Positions 55,586 through 64,000 of a DNA stretch of 64,000 nucleotides are shown piece by piece (the first letter of the stretch is position 1; each line of letters starts with the position of its first letter). The DNA is from Sequoia sempervirens (taxonomy: Eukaryota > Streptophyta > Pinopsida > Cupressales > Cupressaceae). Made by a program: the position numbers and the translations under genes. The notes beneath the pieces are model-generated. The model saw only the letters and a program-made list of their open reading frames with translations. It had not been told where the DNA came from and did no database searches. Where the stretch lies: NCBI GenBank assembly GCA_007258455.2, contig VDFB02296740.1, positions 1 through 64,000 on the forward strand. Reading direction: 5' to 3'.

Positions 55586-57721
55586 TGTTGTACCCAAAAT
55601 TAATTTTTTGGCATTCTGTGTAAATTGAGCTAAATCTTGTTAAAATGCCATGTTAAGTCAGTTTTAGGTCAAACCAATCATAGAATCTTGATGGGTTTCT
55701 GTCAAGGAACACATGTGCAAAATTCTGAAATTTTGAAAATTAGGGTTTTTTCCCCTATTTTCAGGGAAATCCCCCGAAAATAGGACCTTCCCAGAAATGA
55801 TCGAAAACGATTTTGATAGGCTTAAAAGGCTTCACGATCACATTGGTCAAGTCAGAATCATCAAAAGACATGTTTTACTCTGGTGGGTCTATTTCTCTTT
55901 TTCAGGAACAAAGTTAGGAGTTCCACAGCCATTAATGGCAGATTGGCCAGTACCAGGTGCTGAAAGCTAAGCTTCAAAAGCTTCAACGACGCAACCATGG
56001 CGGAAAAGGTCGAAAAAGATGCTTTTTGATGAAGGAGATTCCTGAAAGTAAAAAAGGTCAAAATTTGACTAACTCTGGAAATGTTACGAAGGGGAGATTG
56101 CTCACATATTGAAAAGGCGCCTTCTTCAAGCAGGGGCGCCCATGATCTTTGAAGGTCAAATGCAATCAGTAAGATCATCCGAAGCAGTCATTCTCGGCGT
56201 TTGATTGCTGGCTCAACAGTGAAACGAACATCCAGATCATCTGATGAATAGATCACAAGCAGCTGCTGACGAAGCAAAAAGAGGCAGTTGAGGAAATATC
56301 AAGAAACCACAGTTAACGGCGAAGTTATAAGGAAAAAGAGCCTTTTCAAAAGAAAGGCGCCCTTTCTTTTGGACTTCCAGATGCTGACCAATGACAAAAG
56401 GCTTCCTAGGATAACTCTCTCAGCCCAAGTAGATCTCAGAAACGCAACTGCAAGCATCAACATCTGTCAGAGCAGTCAACGGATAATCAAGATCAAAGTA
56501 GGCAACTTTCCAGATGAAAATAATCAGGCTAAAAGGCAAAAGCGCCCTTTTCAAGGAAGGGCGCCCTTGGATAAAGGAACCCTAAACTGAAATCCAAGTT
56601 TTCTGAAGACAGTCATTCTTGGCGAAACAGAGCTGGGTACCTGATGAGACATCAAGCAAAATCATCTGACTCTCCGATCAACGAGAAATCCAGATCAAGG
56701 CACGAGAGGTCATTTCAAAAAGCTGAAGAACGAAGATTAAAAAAATCACTAAGGCATTGGCAAAAGCGCCTTTTCTTGGGAAAGGCGCCCATCCTTTTGG
56801 AGCCTTAAACTCAGCTTTTTATCAAACAGTCTCCCAGGCACTTCTCTCCAGTTTGGATCCAGCTCCGCAGTGAATGTGTCCGTGACGTCTCAGGATCAAC
56901 GGACAACGCTAGATTCAGGATCAAACAGAGGGGTTTTCAGGAGAATAATACTTTAAAAACTTGCAAAAGACCAAAAGGGACGCCTAAAAGAAGTCAAGGG
57001 TCAATTGTTGACTAAAGTCAAGAGCTTTTTGAGTTAAAGTTGGCTAAAATGCTCCACGATTGGTGGAAATCACCTTTTAAACTTTAGATCAAGCCCAAAT
57101 CACCTTTTGAGCTTGAGTCAGTTTCCCAAATTTGTGGATCTGAAGCTTAAACATATATATTCAAGGAGAAGGCGTCCCACTTCATTATTTCATTGCAGGT
57201 TGAAAGATAAAAACAGCCACAAGCTCTCAAGGACGCCATTAAAGATCTGAAGGAGGTTTTCATCAGTTCTTCATTTTTCTTCCAGATCTGAAGCAGGAAA
57301 GGATTGCTATTTTGAGGATTGGACCAGAGATAGATTTTTTCAAGAAGATCAGATAAAACTTCCAATCCACCTTCTGTCTATTTCCTCCCTTCTTGTCTTA
57401 GGTTTTCTTGCATCTGACAGAAAAAGCAACAGGCTACATCAGATCAGATCAACTGGGTAGATTCAGCATCATTTTCCGGAGAAACCCATCTCGACAAATT
57501 TTCCAAAATCAGCAAACTTGCTGCCCCTATTTTTGGGGGTTTTTCCGAAAAAGTTTCAGAATCCAAATTCTGAGGAACTGGGTTTGTTCAGCATTGAAGC
57601 ACGAACAAAACCCATGTGCCAGATTTTTTCCGGAAAAATACTTCTCGGCAGGGCGCTATTTTTAAGGGTTTCTGAAAATCATCTGAACTAGGTCAAGATT
57701 ACAATCAATCTTTAAGTTTTT
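55586..57721 (+). other. D4 U3-like leader, no gene seen
   Basis: Non-coding 2.1 kb between the LTR start and the ORF. Contains the GCGCC array below and ends in TTTAAGTTTTTCAG, a plausible 3' splice site. Short minus- and plus-strand ORFs (for example 55861-56178, 57408-57665) have no counterpart I can recognise. Confidence 0.6.
56095..56960 (+). repeat. Degenerate ~200-bp repeat with GCGCC motifs in D4
   Basis: GGCGCC/GCGCCC-plus-T-run motifs at about 56116, 56354, 56537 and 56761, each followed by related text (CAGTCATTCT(C/T)GGCG, ATCATCTGA, AGATCAAGG). Spacing is 180-240 bp. The counterpart of the C array, with a different core motif. Confidence 0.65.
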
Positions 57722-57725
57722 CAGG

Positions 57726-59051
57726 ATGCAGTACTCCCAGGTGCAATACGAGACCAAGACGGTCTTACTCCATGATTACCTGAAAACAGTTGACACAAAT
57801 CTACACCAAGTAAATCCAGTGGTCGATTTGGAGCAGCTAGAAGGCATGAATCAAATAACATTGCAGAATATCGAAGAATCCGGGTTGCTACAGGCCGCAT
57901 CAATTCCCATCACACTACAAAGCGTAGAGCTTGTAATCGCTTGTATCAAGCATTACAACCCTACCACCAGAGAAATCAGAGCAGCAGATGGAAGAATTGT
58001 TTGCAGTTTAAAGCCTCAGGATATCGAAAGATGTTTTGATATTCCATCACATCCTAATAGCAAAGTCATATCATTGACGGAATGTGAAAAAGCATTTGAG
58101 ACAGCTAAGGACAAATGTCAAAGGATTATGGCCGAAAAATGGCTAAAAGTGACAAAGGCAAACTTGCCTAAGCCGTTGGGACGAGGAGAATGCAAAGATG
58201 AGTACGCAGTGTTAATCACTCTACTCAATAGAATCACTGGAGAAGAAGATGGTCGTCAATTCCAGCCATGGATGTACTATGTCATCGCTAAAATCATTGG
58301 CAGAAGGGAATACTATGACTGGGCCACTTTGATCAGTGACACACTCCACCGACAAATCACTAGGTATCTGGAAGCTCATAGGTTCCACATGTGCTCTTAC
58401 CTGGTATACTTGATCGCCTTCCAAGGTGAATTCAGGTTATTGAACAATGTGGGAACCTTAGGTGTGCAGAAGGTTCACGAACATTTCACACGTCTTGAGT
58501 TTACTCAAGCGGAAAGGCACTTCAAGAAAACAAGTGATCACTTCACTATGCACACAATACGTGAGCTTAACCATGAGATGCACGTGCGTATTTCACAGAC
58601 AGCCAGAGAGGCAATGGCGGATTGGGCAGATTGGTTCATCCAATTTCCTACGTTCTCCTACATACGCGTGTATGGCTACATTGGCCACCCTGCCATGCTA
58701 CCAAGATACCCTTCAGATAGGGTAGTCTTCATGGAATTCCTGAGACAGTTGTCCGAGGTTCATATCCACTTGCGCTTGAAGAGGAAGACAGCTGTTAACT
58801 TTCCCGTTGAAATGGGACTGTATAGATGTGGATTCGCGGCAGATGCTAAGATGATGAGTCAAGAAACAGCGAGGTTTAACCTCAAGTATCTCATTGATAG
58901 AAGATCCTATGATCCCAGAGGACTCTATGCAGCACACCTTGAGCAACACTCGTCACATAAGTCTTCTATGGAAGATTATTGGGTAAATTGTAAAGACGAG
59001 TATGAAGTGCGAAGAAGGAACTACAGAGAGGGACTTCTCCTCTTTAAATAA
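57726..59051 (+). CDS. D4 LTR-encoded ORF, intact N-terminal domain then truncated
   Basis: 441 codons, no internal stop, ATG 57726 directly after CAG|G. Residues ~60-410 form the conserved domain shared with C and E: DGRIVCSLKPQDIERCFDIP, CQRIMAEKWL, DEYAVLITLLNRITG, FQPWMYYVIAKI, WATLISDTLHRQI, FHMCSYLVYLIAFQ and WFIQFPTFSYIRVYGYIGHP. The EDYWVNCKDEYEVRRRNY motif follows at the end. At about 59025 a deletion joins the frame to LTR-tail sequence, adding seven residues (EGLLLFK) and a stop. The missing C-terminal half is seen in D3. Unknown function; no catalytic motif recognised. Confidence 0.7.
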   Translation: MQYSQVQYETKTVLLHDYLKTVDTNLHQVNPVVDLEQLEGMNQITLQNIEESGLLQAASIPITLQSVELVIACIKHYNPTTREIRAADGRIVCSLKPQDIERCFDIPSHPNSKVISLTECEKAFETAKDKCQRIMAEKWLKVTKANLPKPLGRGECKDEYAVLITLLNRITGEEDGRQFQPWMYYVIAKIIGRREYYDWATLISDTLHRQITRYLEAHRFHMCSYLVYLIAFQGEFRLLNNVGTLGVQKVHEHFTRLEFTQAERHFKKTSDHFTMHTIRELNHEMHVRISQTAREAMADWADWFIQFPTFSYIRVYGYIGHPAMLPRYPSDRVVFMEFLRQLSEVHIHLRLKRKTAVNFPVEMGLYRCGFAADAKMMSQETARFNLKYLIDRRSYDPRGLYAAHLEQHSSHKSSMEDYWVNCKDEYEVRRRNYREGLLLFK

Positions 59052-59126
59052 CGAAGAAGTGTTGCAAAACATTTGAAATAGCTGAACGTTTACAATCAGC
59101 ACTCGGTGCTAATTTAAGCGCCAACA

Positions 59127-61181
59127 CGATCTTTAAGGCTGCTTTGTCTTTTCCATACTTGGCCATCCTTTCTTGTGCGCTCACCGAGGCAATTTCGAGA
59201 AGCTTTGCCTCCACCTGTTGTGTGGTCTTTCCGAGGTTAAGTTTAGACAATGTGAAGTCTTCCACTTGTACCTCATGTATGCTTTTATTTGTTGGTGGGG
59301 CAACAGTCTCTATGATGACTTCACAATCTGCATTCCTTTCCACGTGAACTTGCTTCTTCAACTTCTTCACTGGTATGTCTTGTGGGACATGGTCGAATTC
59401 AATGAAGTCAAGTTCATAGGAGGGTCTTTCCCTCTTCTTGCCTAGGAAGCCCTCAAGCCAGATAGAATCTCCGCTAGCTTTGCTAGGAGGAATATGGGGC
59501 CCTTCAATTCTCGATGTGTGAGATTGTGTTGGAGTGACGTCTCTCGATGGCGAGTGCAAGTCAATGAGGACTTGCGACTGCTGTGATGGTGGTGATGTAT
59601 GCAGCTCTATTTCCATTACAGGCACTGTTTCTGCTGCTGCTGCTTCTTCTGTTGTTGGCTCTACCTCTGGCTCTTCAATAACTACTACTTCTATTATTGG
59701 CTCTTTAGCAACTACTGCTACTGGCTCTGGGGCAGTAGTCTCTATTACTGGCTCTGTGGCAGCAATACCCATGAGTACTTCAGGACTGTGTGTGGCTGTC
59801 TCCACATGTGTCCCTTGTGTTCTTGGCCTTGTATGCTTCGACATCCTTATTCCTTGGGGAGGATTGCACCACTGTTTCTGCCTAGGCTTCTTTCTTGACG
59901 TGGAAGGTGGTGTAGATTGAACTTGTGGCGGCTCTGTTTTGTGAGGTACCACCTTCCTTGATTTCTTGCTGTCGAGGTAGAGTTGGCTGTTTCTAACAAC
60001 TCTACTCATCCTCTCCTCTATAGATGGGTTTCCCTTTGCATACCAATCTACTCTTGGGAGTGGTTGTGAGTCAACTGAATCTACGAAGAATGAGGGGAGA
60101 ATGACTTCCCCTTCATCGTTAGATAAGCACTCGATGTCTTCTGACATAAAGTCAGCAATTTGCGAGAGCCTGAACCTGCTATAGTTCCTTCTCCGCACTT
60201 CATACTCATCTTGACAATTGACCCAATAATCTTCCATAGAAGATTTATGTGACGAGCGTTGCTCGAGGTGTGCATGAGGTACTTGAGCTTAAGCTCACTG
60301 TTTCCTGGCTCATCATCTTGGCATCTGCCGCTAACCTGCATCTATAGAGTCGCATCCCAACGGGAAAGTTTACAGTTGTCTTCTTCTTCAACAACAAGTA
60401 AATGTGAACTTCGGATAACTGCCTTAGGAATTCCATGAAGACTACCCTATTTGAATGGTACCGTGGCATCATGGCGGGGTGACCAATGTAGCCATACACA
60501 TGTATGTAGGAGAATGTAGGGAATTGGATGAACCAATCTGCCCAATCCGCCATTCCCTCTTTGGTTGTTTGTGAAATACGTACATGCATTTCATGGTCTA
60601 GATCTTGTACGGTGTGCATGATGAAGTGATCACTTGTTCTTTCGAAGTGTCGCTCTACTTGAGGAAACTCAAGACGTGTAAAGTGCTCATGATCCTTTTG
60701 CACACCTAAGGTTCCCACATTGTTTAATATCCTGAACTCACCTTGGAAGGCAATTAGGTATACCAGGTAAGAACATAGGTGGAACCTATGAGCTTCTAGA
60801 AACCCGATAATCTGTTGGTGGAGCGTATCACTGATCAAAGTGGCCCAGTTGTAATGTTCCCTCTTGCTGATGATTTTTGCAATGACATAATACATCCACG
60901 ACTGGAATTGATTGCCATCTTCCTATCCAGTGATTTTGTTGAGTAGAGTGATTAACATTGCATACTCATCTTTGCATTCTCCTCGTCCAACCAACTTAGG
61001 CAAGTTAACCTTTGTCACTTTCAACCATTTTTTTGCCATTATCCCTTGGCATTTGCTCTTGGCTGCCTCAAATGCCTTTTCGCATTCTGTCACTGTTATG
61101 ACCCTGCTGTTAGGACATGGTGGAATATCAAAACACTTTTCTATATCCTTGGGCTTTAGACTGCAAATTACCCTCCCATCC
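59127..61181 (-). pseudogene. D3 LTR ORF, N-terminal and middle part
   Basis: Minus strand. From 61181 it enters within DGRVICSLKP, so the first ~95 codons are cut off by element E. The conserved domain follows, with a TAG near 60922, and a frameshift near 60240-60340. The frame from 60237 is then open through EDYWVNCQDEYEVRRRNYSR, a TSRKKPRQK basic stretch, a long Pro/Glu/Val/Thr-rich linker (about 59550-59850), KKLKKQ and a block EVQVEDFTLSKLNLGKTT, to 59127, where D4 cuts it. It provides the middle of the D protein that D4 lost. Function unknown. Confidence 0.7.
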
Positions 61182-64000
61182 TGTAATGTCCCCTTCCAGT
61201 TGACATCTCTCAGTTCTTGAGATTAGCCTATTATGTGACCCTCATAGGCTGATAGGGTGGATAGAGGGTCTTGTTGAGGCATGGCTTGGCTTCAATTATC
61301 AGAGTCATCCAGTTTGGCTTTCGTTCGGGGTCTTTTGGACGTCATTTGTTTGACTTACTATTTTTAGTAAGTGGAGACACTCAGTGGAGCACCCCTGCTA
61401 TTTTTAGCAGTATGGTCTGGTCATATGCAGATTTAGTCACTTATCATCCGGCTTCAGATGGTTCGTCAATTGGACTTATATTGAGAGAGATATTAATATT
61501 TATTTTTTGTTATCCTGAATTTTTGACTCGTTTTAAAAATTTGGATAACCAATCAAAATTTTCATAAAATTTGAGACTTTTCTTCTCTAAGGCACGCATT
61601 ACGAGGTGCAAAGAGTGACAAATCTCGGTTTTAGGTTTATTAACCTTTGGGCTACTCTTTTTCTCCCTTTTGTTTCCGTTTTCGTCAATTTCTGAGTCAT
61701 TTTTAGTGTCTTATTGACCAAATTCGGGTTTTTAGAGCAACTCAGCAAAAGGAAAATTTTGACTTAAAAGCAAAATTGTTAAAGCTCTTCAAAAACCCGA
61801 ATTCGCTTAAGTGAGTCAAAAACCCGAATTTGCTTAAGAGTCTTTATTTTTGACAAAAAGCAAAATTGCTATGTGGCTTTAAAAGTCCGATTTGCTTTAT
61901 GCAAAATTGCTACTTGATCAAAAAGACCCGATTTTGCAAAAAGAACTTGTTATGACTTTTAAAAAAAACCCGATTCATGTTTTTATTGACATTTTTCATT
62001 GCCAAAAGTTTCAGAAAGTCCGACGCCTTTCTGTTTCAAGCTAGTTGAGTTCTATTTTGTTTCTTTTCCCTGTTTCATGGAGGTTCCATCAATCTAAGAG
62101 CTTGAAAATCAGATTTTTTCTCAGTAAATAGTCATTGCTCTTCCATTTTCTCAATCGCGCCTAGGGTTTCTCCATTGTTACTCTTACTTGCGAACTTGTT
62201 TTCAGGTATGTTTTTGTTTCTTTGTCTTTTTCTTTACATTTTCTGTTACTTATCATTTTATGTTAAACGTCATTATCATTTATGTATTACGTTTCACATT
62301 TTATGTCTTTTTCTAAACAACGCATTTTTGTTTTTACATGTTTTTATACTCTTATCTGTCTTTGTCAAAACCAGATTATATATATTTGTTTGTATTTGTT
62401 TTTCTTTTTACAAAAACGCGTTGTTATTATCTATCATTATACGCCCTCCGTTTTCATTTATATTTAACCCGCTTTCATCATATCCCACGCGCCCTCCGTT
62501 TCTCTTCATCCCATCCAAATTCGCCTTTCATTATTCTTCCATACGTCTTCATCCTTAAACTTCATATAACGTATTTTCCATTTTTCGCCTTATACATTGA
62601 AAACGTGTTTTTCATTTTACCATTCATTCCAACAATAAAGTTGTTACTAGTTCCATTTTGTTTCCATTCGTCCACCTCAAATATTTCATTACAAAGTTAC
62701 AAGTTTCAGCTTTCATTCACATTTCGGGTTTTTAGCTCAAAAATGCATTTCAGGATTTGCAGTTGGAATTACAATTTTCAAAATTGCAAAATTATAAAAA
62801 TTGTTAATTCCAACTGTCTTTTGTAAAAATTGCTGAAGCTCTTTAAAATCCCGAAATTACAAAAAGCAGAAATTGCTAAAGCATCAAAAAGTTCCAAATT
62901 GTTGAAGTCATTTAAAAACCCGAAATGCCTTAAAAAGCACAAAAGTTGATCTTTTTTGGGCGAAATTCCAAATCCAAGCCAAAAAACCTCTTCGTCTTGC
63001 TGTTTCAAGAAGACAAGATGTTGTTTTTGACTGCCATCATCCCATCAAACTCCGAATTCGTCCTCACCATCCGCTTTCCATCATTTTTCTAAAGACCATT
63101 TCATTGTCCTAGGGTTTGAGTTTCACCATGTCCACTCACGTTGATGCTGATGATGTTCTAACCTTATGGGGTTTTCACCGCAGTCTTGCAGATTCCTGTT
63201 CAATGACAGACGAGCCAACTTCTTCTAAAAGCAAAAAGATGAAATACAAGTTTGATAAATATCAGAATGAGATTTCTCCATCTCATGTGGTTTCGAATAT
63301 CGATGAGATCAAGGACACAGAAATTGGGCATATTGATATGTCCGAGTTTCTTGGGAGAGCCGAGAAATCTACTTCTTCTGACATGCAGAAATTGCTGAGG
63401 AGTCATATTCATCTGGTGTCTTCTTTTCCTGTTGCTGCCCTTGAGCCAGAATTCGTCCTTGCGTGTGCAGCACACTTTGATAGAGAATCTAGAACTATCA
63501 AGGACGATGATGGCAACGTGGTTATCAGACTTGATGCTGAAACAATCAACAGAGTTTTCAGAGTTCCTGATGCCACTACATATTCAGAGATCTCATTGAA
63601 GAGTGCTCATAGACATTTTGAGCAGAAAAAGAGTGATTGTATCAGACATATCAATTCTAAGTGGCTTCTCAAATCACGACCTTGTGTGACCCGGATACCC
63701 AAGTTGTATCGGTCTGATTTTAAGGAAGAAATTAATGATATGATCACTCTTCTGAGCAGAATAGCAGGGTTGAAGGTTTCTAGTGTGTTTGAAAACTGGA
63801 TGTATAAGTTCATGGTGGTTATTAGAAAAGCACAGCATCCAATTTTCTGGGGTGAAATAATCAGTGACAGTTTGTGTGAACAGCTTGCACAAGTCCCTAC
63901 CACTCTTACCTTCTACATGAACTCATACTTGGTTTATATAGCAGCTTCGTTGAGGCATTTTCCAGGCCTATCTCCTAAAGGTGACAGATCATTGGTGCCT
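61182..64000 (+). mobile_element. Family E: 5' part of an ORF-bearing LTR element (runs off the window)
   Basis: Begins TGTAATGTCCCCTTCCAG at 61182, cutting the D3 ORF; its first 15 bases match the A and B LTR start. The 1.9-kb leader (61182-63127) has CTTACTATTTTTAGTAAG at 61353-61372, a TGCTATTTTTAGCA hairpin near 61398, repeated AAAACCCGA(A/T)TT...GC(A)AAA text (61720-61980) and a CAG|GTATGT donor-like site near 62204. The predicted TSD is CATCC (61177-61181); its right copy lies outside the window. Confidence 0.65.
63128..64000 (+). CDS. Family-E ORF, third member of the LTR-protein family (open to window end)
   Basis: From ATG 63128 the frame is open for all 291 remaining codons with no stop. 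After a Ser/Lys-rich N-terminus (TSSKSKKMKYKFDKY) it carries the conserved domain: DDDGNVVIRLDAETINRVFR, VPDATT, CIRHINSKWLL, EINDMITLLSRIAG, FENWMYKFM, WGEIISDSLCEQL and FYMNSYLVYIAASL. These align in order with C3 and D4 although overall identity looks low. Lack of any stop makes it the best candidate for a still-coding copy. The C-terminal two thirds are outside the window. Function unknown. Confidence 0.75.
   Translation, partial: MSTHVDADDVLTLWGFHRSLADSCSMTDEPTSSKSKKMKYKFDKYQNEISPSHVVSNIDEIKDTEIGHIDMSEFLGRAEKSTSSDMQKLLRSHIHLVSSFPVAALEPEFVLACAAHFDRESRTIKDDDGNVVIRLDAETINRVFRVPDATTYSEISLKSAHRHFEQKKSDCIRHINSKWLLKSRPCVTRIPKLYRSDFKEEINDMITLLSRIAGLKVSSVFENWMYKFMVVIRKAQHPIFWGEIISDSLCEQLAQVPTTLTFYMNSYLVYIAASLRHFPGLSPKGDRSLVP

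Larger units (their letters stand above)
55586..59126 (+). mobile_element. D4: plus-strand D LTR with internal deletion
   Basis: 3,541 bp from TGTTGTACCCAAAATT to TTTAAGCGCCAACA. It supplies the D LTR 5' end that D1-D3 lack. Its leader holds GCGCC motif repeats. The ORF starts at 57726, and the LTR is deleted from ORF codon ~434 to the last ~100 bp, removing TATA and most of R/U5. The flanks CTCAC and CGATC are not a TSD, so it may have arrived by recombination or lost the TSD. It lies inside the D3 ORF in opposite orientation. Confidence 0.75.
43034..61181 (-). mobile_element. D3: minus-strand D element with giant ORF-bearing LTR
   Basis: Read on the minus strand the order is: LTR part with ORF (61181-59127, 55585-55118 and 46707-45104), PBS (45097-45081), leader, gag and protease (44796-43034). 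Insertions C3 (46708-55117) and D4 (55586-59126) split the LTR. The D3 LTR alone exceeds 4.1 kb without them, and its 5' end lies beyond the E insertion at 61182. The element ends in protease where it meets D2. Confidence 0.82.

Noticed and set aside
59534..59920. Plus-strand 128-codon Ser/Thr/Val-rich ORF
   Set aside because: Antisense shadow of the Pro/Glu/Val-rich linker of the D3 LTR ORF, which is supported by homologues.
62175..62826. Phe/Leu/Ile-rich ORFs of 61-162 codons resembling membrane proteins
   Set aside because: T-rich leader of family E read in three overlapping frames; composition alone explains the hydrophobic translation.

Overview
This window looks like nuclear DNA of a seed plant with a large, repeat-rich genome. 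A gymnosperm is plausible, but the sequence alone does not prove it. I found no cellular gene, rRNA, tRNA or prokaryotic feature. Almost every base belongs to a nested stack of LTR retrotransposons, mostly Ty3/gypsy, placed by TG...CA ends, 5-bp target-site duplications (TSDs), primer-binding sites (PBS), polypurine tracts, TATA boxes and recognisable gag, protease, RT, RNase H, integrase and chromodomain pieces. I use working names A to F for the families.

Layout. 1-1137: tail of a composite LTR (family C inside family D). 1138-17383: family F, a non-autonomous chromovirus derivative (5' LTR, gag, chromodomain scrap, 3' LTR). Its 3' LTR is split by a complete chromovirus A (6766-15264, 1.84-kb LTRs). 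17384-18562: an inverted gag remnant. 18563-18782: an inverted F fragment. 18783-30413: minus-strand D LTR (D1), split by a family-B solo LTR (19323-29212), itself split by C1 (20645-28609). 30414-43033: plus-strand D element (D2), with LTR tail, PBS, gag, protease, archaeal-type RNase H and partial RT; it carries C2 (30951-34988) and two B solo LTRs (35715-37625 and 39889-41755). 43034-61181: minus-strand D element (D3), with protease-gag, PBS and a very long LTR split by C3 (46708-55117) and by a plus-strand D LTR (D4, 55586-59126). 61182-64000: start of family E, running off the window.

The main discovery candidate is a family of long open reading frames carried inside the LTRs. Families C, D and E have different LTR sequences, yet each carries about 2-4 kb of U3-like leader followed by an ORF (about 1,070 codons in C, about 1,000 in D, at least 291 in E). 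The three share one N-terminal domain. In D3 this ORF lies upstream of the TATA box, PBS and gag, on the same strand, so the LTR itself encodes a protein. The E copy is open to the window edge and looks the least damaged.

The LTRs also share short modules: a TTACTATTTTTAGTAA inverted repeat in A, B, C and E, GCGCC/GCGCAT motif arrays, and a repeated GGGTTTT..GAGA..TTCGC module. My inference is that the LTR protein could be a trans-acting factor (for example an anti-silencing or DNA-binding protein) acting on these repeats. No function is proven.

Most copies are dead. In the D2 internal region and the C3 ORF the breaks are almost all nonsense codons, mostly TAG, as expected from decay of methylated CHG sites; frameshifts are rare there. 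Several insertions are confirmed inside this window, because another copy of the same host element preserves the empty site.
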